DNA of 64,000 nt from Leucobacter chromiireducens subsp. chromiireducens (GTDB lineage Bacteria; Actinomycetota; Actinomycetes; Actinomycetales; Microbacteriaceae). The notes beneath the pieces are model-generated. The model searched no databases. It had not been told where the DNA came from and saw nothing but the letters and a program-made list of their open reading frames with translations. Numbering within the stretch: the first letter of the stretch is position 1; every line of letters starts with the position of its first letter. A program made the translations under genes and the position numbers. Below are positions 17,441-26,670 of the stretch, one piece after another. The stretch is taken from positions 186,001 through 250,000 of the forward strand of contig NZ_QYAD01000002.1 in NCBI RefSeq assembly GCF_016758255.1, given 5' to 3'.

Positions 17441-17487
17441 GCTGCGTTCCTGTGGACAATTGTCCCTGGGAACGCAGCTTTCTTTCC
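17441..17487 (+). terminator. Terminator after the secreted-protein gene
   Basis: GCTGCGTTCC (17441-17450) pairs with GGAACGCAGC (17469-17478), enclosing a perfect inner palindrome GGACAATTGTCC (17454-17465). TTTCTTTCC follows. It ends about 120 bases after the stop and may also stop leftward transcription. Confidence 0.75.
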
Positions 17488-17544
17488 CGGGCGTGCGGAT
17501 CCGTTCAATATTTGAGTGTGTTGTTCCGAATTGGTCACGGAAGC

Positions 17545-17573
17545 TGAACGAAGGCCGTGAGTGTCGCTATGCT
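17545..17573 (+). promoter_or_regulatory. Probable promoter of peptide operon 2
   Basis: TATGCT (17568-17573) with a weak -35 (TGAACG, 17545-17550) 17 bp upstream. The leader would be about 65 bases before TTG 17648. Confidence 0.45.
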
Positions 17574-17647
17574 CGTGTCCGTTGAATGACACGCGCAGCG
17601 CAGCGCACCGCTCCGCCGCGCGCCACCTTGGGTACCAGGAGGAACTC

Positions 17648-19273
17648 TTGAAGAAGACAATGATGTCTGCGGCCGCACTCTTCGGCAGCGCTGTGCTGCT
17701 CACGGCCTGCGCAGGCGGCGGCACTGGCGGCGGCAACGCCGGCGGCGATGGCGGGTCCGGCGGCGGCGCGATCACGGTCGGCACGACCGACGTGGTCACC
17801 TCGCTCGATCCCGCGGGCTCGTACGACAACGGCTCATTCGCCGTGATGACGAACGTCTATCCGTTCCTGCTGAACCACGAGATCGGTTCGAGCGACGTGG
17901 CGCCCGACATCGCGGAGTCCGCCGAGTTCACCTCGCCCACCGTGTACACCGTGAAGCTCAAGAGCGGCCTGAAGTTTGCGAACGGCAACGACCTCACCAG
18001 CTCGGACGTGAAGTTCACCTTCGATCGCCAGGTGAAGATCGCCGACCCGAGCGGCCCTTCGAGCCTGCTCGGCAATCTCGACAAGGTCGAGACCCCCGAT
18101 GAGACCACGGTCGAGTTCCACCTCAAGGAGGGCAACGACCAGACGTTCCCGCAGGTGCTGTCGACCCCGGTTGCGCCGATTGTTGACGAGGACGTGTTCC
18201 CCGCCGACAGCGTGCTGAGCGACGAGGACATCGTCAAGGGCCAGCCTTTCGCGGGCCAGTACACGCTCAAGAACTTCAAGAAGAACGACCTTGCCTCCTA
18301 CGTCGCAAACGCCGACTACGCGGGCCTGTGGGGCGCCGCGAAGACCTCCGATGTGAACGTGAAGTACTTCGCGAACGAGACCAACCTGAGCCAGGCGATG
18401 GAGACGAAGGCCGTGGACGTTGCCTTCCGCAGCCTTTCCGCGACCGACACCGAGAAGCTCGGCAAGACCGACGGCCTGAAGCTCGTCGACGGCCCCGGCG
18501 GCGCGATCCGCTACATCGTGTTCAACTTCGACACGCAGCCCTTCGGCGCGAAGACGCCCGAGGCCGATGCGGCGAAGGCGCTCGCAGTGCGCCAGGCAGC
18601 GGCCGACATGATCGACCGTGAGAAGATCGCCTCGCAGGTGTACAAGGACACGTTCACCCCGCTGTACAGCCCGGTGGCGCAGGGCTTCACCGGCGCGACC
18701 GAAGCGTTCAAGGACGCCTACGGTGACAAGCAGGGCGGCGCGGACTCCGCAGCGGCGAAGGCACGTCTGGAGGCCGCTGGCGTCACGCTCCCGGTGAAGC
18801 TCCAGCTGCAGTACAACCCGGATCACTACGGCGACGCATCGTCCGAGGAGTACGCGCTCATCAAGCAGCAGCTTGAGGCAGACGGCGTCTTCACGGTCGA
18901 TCTGCAGTCGACCGAGTGGGGCCAGTACTCGAAGGACTTCCCGGCAGACGCGTACCCGATGTACCAGCTCGGCTGGTTCCCCGACTTCTCGGATGCCGAC
19001 AACTTCCTCACCCCGTTCTTCGTTGACGGTGGCTTCTTCAACAACCACTACAGCTCCGCGAAGACCAACGAGCTGATCGCGAACGAGCGTGTAGAGACCG
19101 ACGCGGCGAAGCGCACCACCCTCATCGAGGAGGCGCAGGCCGAGGTCGCGAAGGATGTTCCGATGATCCCGCTGCTGCAGGGCACGCAGGTCGCAGTGAC
19201 CACCGACGCCATCGACGGCGTGGTGCTCGACGGTTCGTTCAAGTTCCGCCTCGGGACGATCACGAAGAAGTAA
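17648..19273 (+). CDS. Peptide ABC transporter substrate-binding lipoprotein (SBP_bac_5), system 2
   Basis: 541 residues from TTG 17648. I chose this rare start because AGGAGG (17637-17642) is 5 bases upstream and the signal peptide begins there (MKKTMMSAAALFGSAVLLTAC, lipobox LLTAC). A Gly-rich linker follows. The mature part shows the family pattern (VVTSLDPAGSYDNGSFAVMT, LKSGLKFANGNDLTSSDVKF, QLGWFPDFSDADNFLTPFF). A perfect 16-bp hairpin after the stop separates it from its permease genes. Confidence 0.92.
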   Translation: MKKTMMSAAALFGSAVLLTACAGGGTGGGNAGGDGGSGGGAITVGTTDVVTSLDPAGSYDNGSFAVMTNVYPFLLNHEIGSSDVAPDIAESAEFTSPTVYTVKLKSGLKFANGNDLTSSDVKFTFDRQVKIADPSGPSSLLGNLDKVETPDETTVEFHLKEGNDQTFPQVLSTPVAPIVDEDVFPADSVLSDEDIVKGQPFAGQYTLKNFKKNDLASYVANADYAGLWGAAKTSDVNVKYFANETNLSQAMETKAVDVAFRSLSATDTEKLGKTDGLKLVDGPGGAIRYIVFNFDTQPFGAKTPEADAAKALAVRQAAADMIDREKIASQVYKDTFTPLYSPVAQGFTGATEAFKDAYGDKQGGADSAAAKARLEAAGVTLPVKLQLQYNPDHYGDASSEEYALIKQQLEADGVFTVDLQSTEWGQYSKDFPADAYPMYQLGWFPDFSDADNFLTPFFVDGGFFNNHYSSAKTNELIANERVETDAAKRTTLIEEAQAEVAKDVPMIPLLQGTQVAVTTDAIDGVVLDGSFKFRLGTITKK

Positions 19274-19281
19274 CTCTCATG

Positions 19282-19317
19282 CCGGCGGCGTGCGGGGGAG
19301 ACCCCGCACGCCGCCGG
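19282..19317 (+). terminator. Perfect 16-bp GC hairpin after binding-protein gene 2 (no T-tract)
   Basis: CCGGCGGCGTGCGGGG (19282-19297) pairs exactly with CCCCGCACGCCGCCGG (19302-19317) around GAGA. No T-run follows. It lies between the binding-protein stop and the permease start, so GTG 19290, inside the stem, is unlikely to be used. Confidence 0.75.
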
Positions 19318-19328
19318 TGAGTTGCATC

Positions 19329-20405
19329 ATGGCTACACTCGCACCCCCGGCGGCGCCGACACCCACGCGCGCCGCTCGCTCGGGAGGGGGCCTGCTCCGC
19401 TACATCCTGTGGCGCGCGCTCCTCATCCTCCCCACCGTCTTCATCCTCGTCACGATGGTGTTCCTGCTGATGCGCAGCATCGGCGATCCGATCACCGCCG
19501 CGGTCGGCGGCAAGCTGCCGCCCGACGAGCTCGCCAAGCGCATTCATGACGCCGGCTACGACCGGCCCATCCTCACCCAGTACTTCGAGTACCTCGGGCA
19601 GGTGTTCACTGGCAACTTCGGAACAACGATCAGCGACAACCGCGCCGTCACCGAGGTGCTCGCGACGTTCGGCGCGGCAACGCTCGAGCTCGCCGTCTTC
19701 ACGCTCATCGTGGCCTTCGTCGTCGGCATCCCGCTCGGCATGCTCGCCGCGTACTACCGTGACCGCGGCCCCGACGCCGTGCTGCGCGTGTTCGCGATCT
19801 TCACCTACGCGACACCCGTGTTCTTCTCGGGCCTCCTGATGAAGCTCATCTTCGGCGTGTGGCTCGGCTGGCTGCCCGTTTCCGGGCGCGCGTCGATCGG
19901 TACTGAGCTGCAGATTGAGATGCTCGATGGCCCTTCCGGCTTCTACCTGATCGACGCGTTCCGCACGGGCAATCTCGCCAACGTGGGCGATGTGCTCATC
20001 CACGCGATCCTGCCCGCCTTGACGCTCGGCATGATGACCGCGGGCATCTTCCTCCGCCTCGTGCGCACCAACATGATCGGCACGATCGGTCGTGAGTACG
20101 TCGACTCGGCGCGCTCGCGCGGTGTGGGCGAGTTCCGGCTCGTCACGAAGCACGCCTACCGGCCGGCCCTGATCCCGATCATCACGGTCATTGGCCTGCA
20201 GATCGCGATGCTGCTGGGCGGCGCCGTGCTCACCGAGACAACGTTTGAGTGGAAGGGGCTCGGCTTCCAACTGGCCCACTACCTGAGCGCTCGCGACTTC
20301 GTTGCGGTGCAGGGCATTGTGGCGCTGCTCGCCGTGATTGTCGCGCTCAGCAACTTCGTTGTCGACGTCGTTGCCGCGCTCATTGACCCGCGAGTGAGGT
20401 ACTGA
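19329..20405 (+). CDS. Peptide ABC transporter permease (DppB-like), system 2
   Basis: 358 residues from ATG 19329, just after the hairpin. Six membrane segments; the N-terminal one (LRYILWRALLILPTVFILVT) and EAA loop (DSARSRGVGEFRLVTKHAYR) are typical. It has a longer loop before the third segment than the system 1 permease. It ends one base before ATG 20407 of its partner. Confidence 0.9.
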   Translation: MATLAPPAAPTPTRAARSGGGLLRYILWRALLILPTVFILVTMVFLLMRSIGDPITAAVGGKLPPDELAKRIHDAGYDRPILTQYFEYLGQVFTGNFGTTISDNRAVTEVLATFGAATLELAVFTLIVAFVVGIPLGMLAAYYRDRGPDAVLRVFAIFTYATPVFFSGLLMKLIFGVWLGWLPVSGRASIGTELQIEMLDGPSGFYLIDAFRTGNLANVGDVLIHAILPALTLGMMTAGIFLRLVRTNMIGTIGREYVDSARSRGVGEFRLVTKHAYRPALIPIITVIGLQIAMLLGGAVLTETTFEWKGLGFQLAHYLSARDFVAVQGIVALLAVIVALSNFVVDVVAALIDPRVRY

Positions 20406-20406
20406 G

Positions 20407-21468
20407 ATGACCACCGAAGCCATCCTGACCACCCGCGCCACCGAGCGCGGGTGGCACTCCTGGCCTCTCATCAAGCAGCTCCGGCAGAGTGTTGGCCTGC
20501 AGCGCGGCATGCTTATCGCGGGTCTCGCGCTCGTCGCGTTCTTCCTCGTGCTCGCGATCTTCGCACCGCTCATCGCACCGTACGATTTCAACGCGCTCGC
20601 GGGCCCCGACGGCGACTTCGGATCGCGCAGCGCGCCCTCCGCGGCCCACCCGTTCGGCACTACGATCGCCGGGTACGACGTGCTCTCGCGCGTGATCTGG
20701 GGATCCCGCACCGCGTTGCTCGTGATCCTCATCGCCGTGGTGAGCTCGATTTTCGCCGGCACGCTGCTCGGGCTCGTCTCCGGGTACATCGGTGGCGCCC
20801 TCGACCGCGTGCTCGTGATGATCACCGACGCGATCTACGCGTTCCCCTCGCTGCTGCTCGCGATCGTCATGTCGATCGTCATCTCGGGCGGCCAGTCGAG
20901 CCTGTGGGGCGGCATCTGGTCCGCGGCCCTCTCGATCACCGTCGTGTTCATCCCGCAGTACTTCCGCGTGGTGCGCTCCGAGGTGGTGCGCGTGAAGGCG
21001 GAGGCGTTCGTTGAGTCGGCGCGCGTGGTCGGCGCGAGCCGGGGCCGAATCATGTTCCGGCATGTGCTGCGCAATTCGACGCGTTCGCTGCCGCTCGTGT
21101 TCACCCTGAACGCGTCGGAGGCGATTCTCACGCTGGCCGGCCTCGGCTTCCTCGGATTCGGCATCGAGCCGAACTCCGCCGCTGAGTGGGGCTACGACCT
21201 CAATAAGGCGATTGCCGACGTGACGAACGGTGTGTGGTGGACGAGCCTCTGGCCCGGCCTCGCCATCGTGCTGATCGTCACGGGTCTCACGCTGACCGGC
21301 GAGAGCCTCAATGACCTTGCAGATCCGCGCCTGCGCAGCCGCCGCCGGGTCAAGGCGGGCACGGGAACCGTCGCCCGTACCTCGGTCGCCGGCCTCGACA
21401 CCGCGTCGACGCCCATTGGTGGCACCGCCGAGCCGAGCGACTCCACGCAGGAAGGAACGACACGATGA
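20407..21468 (+). CDS. Peptide ABC transporter permease (DppC-like), system 2
   Basis: 353 residues. Hallmarks: SAAHPFGTTIAGYDVLSRVI outside the first segment, and the EAA loop ESARVVGASRGRIMFRHVLR. The last 50 residues are a disordered Thr/Ser/Pro tail after the final membrane segment. The stop overlaps the ATPase start (ATGA). Confidence 0.92.
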   Translation: MTTEAILTTRATERGWHSWPLIKQLRQSVGLQRGMLIAGLALVAFFLVLAIFAPLIAPYDFNALAGPDGDFGSRSAPSAAHPFGTTIAGYDVLSRVIWGSRTALLVILIAVVSSIFAGTLLGLVSGYIGGALDRVLVMITDAIYAFPSLLLAIVMSIVISGGQSSLWGGIWSAALSITVVFIPQYFRVVRSEVVRVKAEAFVESARVVGASRGRIMFRHVLRNSTRSLPLVFTLNASEAILTLAGLGFLGFGIEPNSAAEWGYDLNKAIADVTNGVWWTSLWPGLAIVLIVTGLTLTGESLNDLADPRLRSRRRVKAGTGTVARTSVAGLDTASTPIGGTAEPSDSTQEGTTR

Positions 21469-23207
21469 GCCGAGTGGGCGGAATCCTGAAAACGGGTGCG
21501 GCCCCGCGCAGCGGTGCCGTGCTCGACATCCAGAACCTCGAGGTCACCTTCGCAACCGATCACGGGCCCGTGCGCGCGGTCGATGGCGTCTCTCTGACGG
21601 TCGAGCCGGGCCGCGTGCTCGCGGTGGTGGGGGAGTCGGGCTCCGGCAAGACGGTCTCCGCGCGCACCGTGCTCGGGCTGCTGCCCGAGACCGCGACCGC
21701 CGCGGGCTCGGTGATTCTCACCTCGCGCGACGGCGGCGAGACGAACGATGTGCTGCGCCTCACGGGCGAGCAGCTGCGCAGCGTGCGCGGCCGCGATGTC
21801 GCGATGGTGTTCCAGGAGCCGTCGACCGCGCTGAACCCCGTCTACACGATCGGGTGGCAGATCGCGGAGGGGCTGCGCGCGCATGAGAAGCTCTCGAAGA
21901 AGCAGGCGCGCGAGCGTGCCATCGAGATGCTCGAGCGAGTGGGCATCCCGGATCCCACAGAGCGCGTGGACTCGTACCCGCATCAGCTCTCGGGCGGCCA
22001 GAAGCAGCGCGTCATGATCGCGATGGCGCTCGCGCTGCGGCCCGGGCTGATCGTGGCCGACGAGCCGACCACCGCGCTCGATGTGACCGTGCAGGCCGAG
22101 ATTCTCGACCTGCTCCGCCAGCTGCGCGACGAGTTCGGCACCGCGATCCTGCTCATCACCCACAACATGGGGGTGGTGGCCGATCTCGCGGACGACGTCG
22201 CCGTGATGTACCAGGGCGAGGTCGTTGAGCGCGCGCCCGTCGCGGAGCTCTTCGCGAACCCGCGTGAGGCATACACGAAGCAGCTGCTGGGGGCCGTGCT
22301 GAAGTTGGGTGAGGGGCCGATCCGTGTCTCGGCGCCGCAGCACGACCAGCAATCAGATCGGGATCGCGGCCAGGCTGCCGCCGCACCGCTTGTTGTGGCG
22401 CAAGGTTTGGAGATCCGGTACCCGGGGCGACTCGGCAAGCCTGGCTTCCTTGCGGTGCGCGGCGTCGACTTCGAGATCGCCGCTGGCGAGGTGTACGGCC
22501 TCGTCGGCGAATCTGGCTCAGGCAAGTCGACGATCGGTCGCGCGATTGCGGGCCTTACTCCCGCGACTGGTGGCTCGCTCAGCGTGCTCGGCCACGAGAT
22601 GGTGGGGTTCAAGGAGCGCCAATTCCGTGCCGCCCGCCGCGACATCGGCTTCGTGTTCCAGGACCCGGCGTCGAGCTTCAACCCGCTCCTCACGATCGCG
22701 GAGAACGTCGCCGAGCCGCTCGTGGTGCAGAAGATCGCCGCGAACCCCGCGGCAGCCCGCGCCCGCGTCGACGAGTTGCTCGAGGCGGTGCAGCTACCCC
22801 GCTCGTACGGGGACCGCTTCCCGCACGAGCTCTCGGGCGGGCAGCGTCAGCGCGCGTCGCTGGCGCGCGGCCTGGCGCTCGATCCGAAGCTGCTCATTGC
22901 CGATGAGCCGACCTCGGCGCTCGACGTGTCTGTGCAGGCGCGCGTACTTGAGCTGTTCACGGAGCTGCAGGCGGAGCTCGGCTTCGCGGCGCTGTTCATC
23001 ACGCACGACCTCGCGGTCGTCGATGCGCTCGCGGATCGCGTAGGCGTGCTCTACCACGGCGAGCTTGTGGAGAGCGGCCCGGCGTCCGAGGTGCTGCGTG
23101 CGCCGCGCGAGCGATACACGCAGCGACTGCTCGCCTCGCTGCCGGTGCCGGATCCCGCGGAGCAGGCAGTCCGCCGCGAGGAGGCTCGCGCGCTGCGCGA
23201 CGCGTAA
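21465..23207 (+). CDS. Fused double ATPase (DppDF-like), system 2
   Basis: 580 residues. Domain 1: Walker A GESGSGKTV near residue 57, LSGGQKQR near 175, LIVADEPTTALD. Its H-loop reads LITHNMG. Domain 2: GESGSGKST near 348, LSGGQRQR near 460, LLIADEPTSALD, FITHDL. Both ATP sites look complete. A Gln/Asp/Arg-rich linker (residues 285-305) joins the halves. Last gene of the operon. Confidence 0.93.
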   Translation: MSRVGGILKTGAAPRSGAVLDIQNLEVTFATDHGPVRAVDGVSLTVEPGRVLAVVGESGSGKTVSARTVLGLLPETATAAGSVILTSRDGGETNDVLRLTGEQLRSVRGRDVAMVFQEPSTALNPVYTIGWQIAEGLRAHEKLSKKQARERAIEMLERVGIPDPTERVDSYPHQLSGGQKQRVMIAMALALRPGLIVADEPTTALDVTVQAEILDLLRQLRDEFGTAILLITHNMGVVADLADDVAVMYQGEVVERAPVAELFANPREAYTKQLLGAVLKLGEGPIRVSAPQHDQQSDRDRGQAAAAPLVVAQGLEIRYPGRLGKPGFLAVRGVDFEIAAGEVYGLVGESGSGKSTIGRAIAGLTPATGGSLSVLGHEMVGFKERQFRAARRDIGFVFQDPASSFNPLLTIAENVAEPLVVQKIAANPAAARARVDELLEAVQLPRSYGDRFPHELSGGQRQRASLARGLALDPKLLIADEPTSALDVSVQARVLELFTELQAELGFAALFITHDLAVVDALADRVGVLYHGELVESGPASEVLRAPRERYTQRLLASLPVPDPAEQAVRREEARALRDA

Positions 23208-23225
23208 CCGATCGCGTTGGAACGA

Positions 23226-23264
23226 CACTGGCGCCCTCTCCCGCTCTGGGAGGGGGCGCCAGTG
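23226..23264. terminator. Hairpin terminator between convergent genes
   Basis: A 17-bp stem with one G-T pair: CACTGGCGCCCTCTCCC (23226-23242) and GGGAGGGGGCGCCAGTG (23248-23264). It lies between the ends of peptide operon 2 and the minus-strand exporter gene and could serve both. T-runs are weak. Confidence 0.7.
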
Positions 23265-23300
23265 ATTTCGGCGGCAGCCGTGCGTCAGTACCGCGACGGG

Positions 23301-24488
23301 CTACGCTGCGCGACGGGCGAGGAGCGCGCCGCCCACCGCGAGCGTGGCAACCGTGAGCACGAACAGGGCCATCGGAAGAGCTGTGTGCTCACCCCAGGCG
23401 CCCACGAGCGGAGAGGCCACACCGCCCACGGCGAACTGCGCGGCACCGAGCAGTGCCGATCCCGATCCGCGGGCTTCTCGCGCCCGGGCGAGTGCGAGTG
23501 CGCTCGCGTTCGACATGATGAACCCGGTGCCGCCCGTCAGCGTGAACGCGCAGGCGATGAACGCCGCAGGACTGAGCGTGTCGGTGAGGGTGACTGTCGT
23601 GAGCGCCACACCGGCAGTGAGTGCGAGGATCGCCCCGAGCAGCAGCATCCGCGTGGGCTGCACGCGCCCCGCGAGTCGAGCGTTGATCGTGTTCGCTGTG
23701 ATCATGGCCAGTGCGCCGAGCGCAAATGCGAGCGAGTACACGAAGGGCGACATGCCAAGCACCACCTGGCCGACGAACGGGGAGGCGGAGATGTACGCCA
23801 TCATGCCGCCGAAACCGAGGCCGAACACGCACATGAGTAGCAGGAAGGAACGGTCGCGCAGCAGTTTGCCAAAGTTGCGCGCCGCGGCGGAGAGCCCGCC
23901 GGCGTGGCGCTGATCCCGCGCGAGGGACTCGGGGACAAACAGCGCCGCGAGCACCAGCATCGCGACCGCGAGGAACGCGAGCGTGGCAAGCACCACACGC
24001 CAGTCCGAGATCGCCGCGATCGCCCCGCCGATCGGGGGAGCGAGGAGCGGGCCGAGCCCCACGAACAGTGCGATGAGGCTGATCGCGCGGATGGACTCCG
24101 CGCCCTCGGTGAGGTCGACCGCGATGGCGCGCGAGATGACCACACCGGCCGCGCCCGCAAAACCCTGCACGAAGCGCAGCGCGATCAGCACCTCGATCGT
24201 GGGGGAGAACACCATCGCGATGCTGGTCGCGGCGAACACCGCGAGAGCGGCGAGCAGGATCCGGCGGCGGCCATGCTGATCCGAGAGCGGGCCGAGCACC
24301 AGCTGGCCCGCGCCCATGCCGAGCAGGAAGGCCGTGAGCGTGAGCTGCACCGAAGAGGCTGGGGCGCCAAGGTCTTGCGCGATGTGCGTGAACGAGGACA
24401 GGTACATGTCCGTGGCAAATGGGCCGGTGGCCGCGAGGAAGGAAAGAACCGCGAGGAGTCCGCGTGTGAACTTCGGTCGGGCACTCAT
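23301..24488 (-). CDS. Bcr/CflA family drug exporter (MFS)
   Basis: 395 residues with twelve membrane segments. Segment 1 has the Bcr/CflA signature ATGPFATDMYLSSFTHIAQD, and the loop after segment 2 carries motif A (GPLSDQHGRRRIL). Family members are proton-driven exporters of bicyclomycin, chloramphenicol or sulfonamides, and sometimes of cysteine or dipeptides. ATG 24488 is preceded by TATGAT 6 bases away, so it is probably leaderless. It is divergent from typA. Confidence 0.9.
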   Translation of the reverse strand: MSARPKFTRGLLAVLSFLAATGPFATDMYLSSFTHIAQDLGAPASSVQLTLTAFLLGMGAGQLVLGPLSDQHGRRRILLAALAVFAATSIAMVFSPTIEVLIALRFVQGFAGAAGVVISRAIAVDLTEGAESIRAISLIALFVGLGPLLAPPIGGAIAAISDWRVVLATLAFLAVAMLVLAALFVPESLARDQRHAGGLSAAARNFGKLLRDRSFLLLMCVFGLGFGGMMAYISASPFVGQVVLGMSPFVYSLAFALGALAMITANTINARLAGRVQPTRMLLLGAILALTAGVALTTVTLTDTLSPAAFIACAFTLTGGTGFIMSNASALALARAREARGSGSALLGAAQFAVGGVASPLVGAWGEHTALPMALFVLTVATLAVGGALLARRAA

Positions 24489-24494
24489 TCTCGA

Positions 24495-24500
24495 ATCATA
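24495..24500 (-). promoter_or_regulatory. -10 box for leaderless exporter gene
   Basis: On the minus strand TATGAT is followed by 6 bases and ATG 24488. Confidence 0.5.
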
Positions 24501-24536
24501 TATGATCGCCTGTGTGCGGACTCGTCTGTGATCCGC

Positions 24537-24542
24537 TAAAAT
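24537..24542 (+). promoter_or_regulatory. -10 box of the typA promoter
   Basis: TAAAAT stands out in the divergent exporter-typA region. It implies a leader of about 90 bases rich in GC before ATG 24642. The -35 is weak. Confidence 0.4.
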
Positions 24543-24641
24543 AGTGCGTCGGCTTCTTCGGCGCCGCTTGGGGGATCGCCCCGCGGTGCCCGGCACCCCG
24601 CCGTGTCGACGACCCGTTCGTCACGTTAGGACACCACCCCT

Positions 24642-26549
24642 ATGGCTCTCGCTACTCGCGAAGACCTCCGCAATGTCGCCATCGTCGCACACGTCGACCA
24701 CGGCAAGACCACGCTCGTCGACGCCATGCTGCGCCAGACGAACTCCTTCGACGCGCATGCTGAGATGGACGACCGGGTCATGGACTCGAACGATCTCGAG
24801 CGCGAAAAGGGCATCACGATCCTCGCGAAGAACACCGCGATCACGTACGAGGGCGAGCACGCCAAGAACGGCCCGATCGTCATCAACGTGGTCGACACCC
24901 CCGGCCACGCTGACTTCGGTGGCGAAGTGGAGCGCGCACTCTCGATGGTGGACGGCGTTGTGCTGCTCGTTGACTCGTCCGAGGGCCCGCTGCCCCAGAC
25001 CCGCTTCGTGCTGCGCAAGGCGCTCGAGGCGAAGCTCCCCGTGATCCTCGCGGTGAACAAGACCGACCGTCCCGACGCGCGCATCGAGGAGGTCGAGGGC
25101 GAGGCCCAGGATCTGCTGCTCGGCCTCGCATCGGACCTCTCGGAGGACAACCCCGAGATCGATGTCGACGCTGTGCTCGACGTGCCGACCGTGTACCTCT
25201 CGGGCCGTGCCGGCGCCGCGAGCCACACCCGCCCCGCGGATGGCGAGCTGCCTGACAACGAGACCCTCGAGCCGCTCTTCGAGACGATCCTCGATCGCGT
25301 GCCCGCTCCCACCTACGATGACACGCACCCGCTGCAGGCGCACGTCACGAACCTCGACTCCTCGCCGTTCCTCGGCCGTATCGCGCTGCTCCGCGTGCAC
25401 AACGGCTGGATCAAGAAGGGCCAGAACGTCGCGTGGGTCAAGCACGACGGCACCGTCGCGAACGTGCGCATCACTGAGCTCATGCTCACGAAGGCGCTTA
25501 CTCGCTACCCGGCCGAGCAGGCTGGCCCCGGCGACATCGTTGCCATCGCGGGTATCGAAGACATCACCATTGGTGAGACGATCGCTGATGCCGAGGATGT
25601 GCGTCCCCTCCCGACCATCACGGTCGACGAGCCCGCCATCTCGATGACCATCGGTGCAAACACCTCGCCGCTCGTCGGCAAGGTCAAGGGTCACAAGCTC
25701 ACCGCCCGCATGATCAAGGATCGCCTCGATCGCGAACTCATCGGTAACGTGTCGCTCAAGGTTGTTGACACCGAGCGTCCCGACGCGTGGGAGGTGCAGG
25801 GTCGAGGCGAGCTCGCGCTCGCGATCCTGGTCGAGAACATGCGTCGCGAGGGCTTCGAGCTGACCGTGGGCAAGCCCCAGGTGGTCACGAAGCAGGTCGA
25901 CGGCAAGACGCACGAGCCCTACGAGCACCTGACCATCGATACGCCCGAGGAGCACCTCGGCGCGATCACGCAGCTCCTCGCCGCGCGCAAGGGCCGCATG
26001 GAGAACATGGTGAACAACGGCACCGGCTGGGTGCGCATGGAGTTCATCGTCCCGTCGCGTGGCCTGATCGGCTTCCGCTCGGAGTTCATGACGATGACCC
26101 GCGGTACCGGCATCGCGAACGCGATCGCACACGGCTACGGCGAGTGGGCCGGCGTCATCACGACGCGCAACAACGGCTCGATCGTTGCTGACCGCGCGGG
26201 TGTCGTCACCCCGTTCGCGATCATCAACCTGCAGGAGCGCATGTCGTTCTTCGTGCAGCCGACTGCCGAGGTGTACGAGGGCATGGTGATCGGTGAGAAC
26301 TCGCGCTCCGAGGACATGGACGTGAACATCACCAAGGAGAAGAAGCTCACGAACATGCGTTCGGCGAACGCGGACACCTTCGAGTCGATGACGCCCCCGC
26401 GCGTGCTGACGCTCGAGGAGTGCCTGGAGTTCGCCCGCGAGGACGAGTGCGTTGAGGTCACCCCCGACGACGTGCGCATTCGCAAGGTCGTGCTCGACTC
26501 GAACGCGCGTGCTCGCACCGCTTCGCGTCAGAAGAACACGGGCAAGTAA
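24642..26549 (+). CDS. typA: Ribosome-associated GTPase TypA/BipA
   Basis: 635 residues, full family length. G1 AHVDHGKTT (residues 16-24), G2 region EREKGIT, G3 VDTPGHADF and G4 NKTD are all present, followed by the EF-G-like domains and the BipA-specific C-terminus (PPRVLTLEECLEFAREDECV). The GTPase binds ribosomes and helps assembly and growth under cold or other stress. It stands alone with its own promoter and a strong terminator. Confidence 0.97.
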   Translation: MALATREDLRNVAIVAHVDHGKTTLVDAMLRQTNSFDAHAEMDDRVMDSNDLEREKGITILAKNTAITYEGEHAKNGPIVINVVDTPGHADFGGEVERALSMVDGVVLLVDSSEGPLPQTRFVLRKALEAKLPVILAVNKTDRPDARIEEVEGEAQDLLLGLASDLSEDNPEIDVDAVLDVPTVYLSGRAGAASHTRPADGELPDNETLEPLFETILDRVPAPTYDDTHPLQAHVTNLDSSPFLGRIALLRVHNGWIKKGQNVAWVKHDGTVANVRITELMLTKALTRYPAEQAGPGDIVAIAGIEDITIGETIADAEDVRPLPTITVDEPAISMTIGANTSPLVGKVKGHKLTARMIKDRLDRELIGNVSLKVVDTERPDAWEVQGRGELALAILVENMRREGFELTVGKPQVVTKQVDGKTHEPYEHLTIDTPEEHLGAITQLLAARKGRMENMVNNGTGWVRMEFIVPSRGLIGFRSEFMTMTRGTGIANAIAHGYGEWAGVITTRNNGSIVADRAGVVTPFAIINLQERMSFFVQPTAEVYEGMVIGENSRSEDMDVNITKEKKLTNMRSANADTFESMTPPRVLTLEECLEFAREDECVEVTPDDVRIRKVVLDSNARARTASRQKNTGK

Positions 26550-26583
26550 GCCCGAGTTCGCACCGCGGTAGCTGCCGCGCCCC

Positions 26584-26632
26584 GCACAGCGCCCCATCCG
26601 TCACTTGACGGGTGGGGCGCTGTGCTGTTTTT
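26584..26632 (+). terminator. Terminator after typA
   Basis: A 19-bp stem (arms at 26584-26602 and 26607-26625, one G-T pair) with loop ACTT, followed by TG and five T (26628-26632). Confidence 0.93.
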
Positions 26633-26658
26633 CTCGGGCGCGGTGGAACCGCGCAGCG

Positions 26659-26664
26659 TAGGAT
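26659..26664 (+). promoter_or_regulatory. -10 box for leaderless maltokinase-cap gene
   Basis: TAGGAT, then 6 bases, then ATG 26671. Confidence 0.5.
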
Positions 26665-26670
26665 CGGCGC

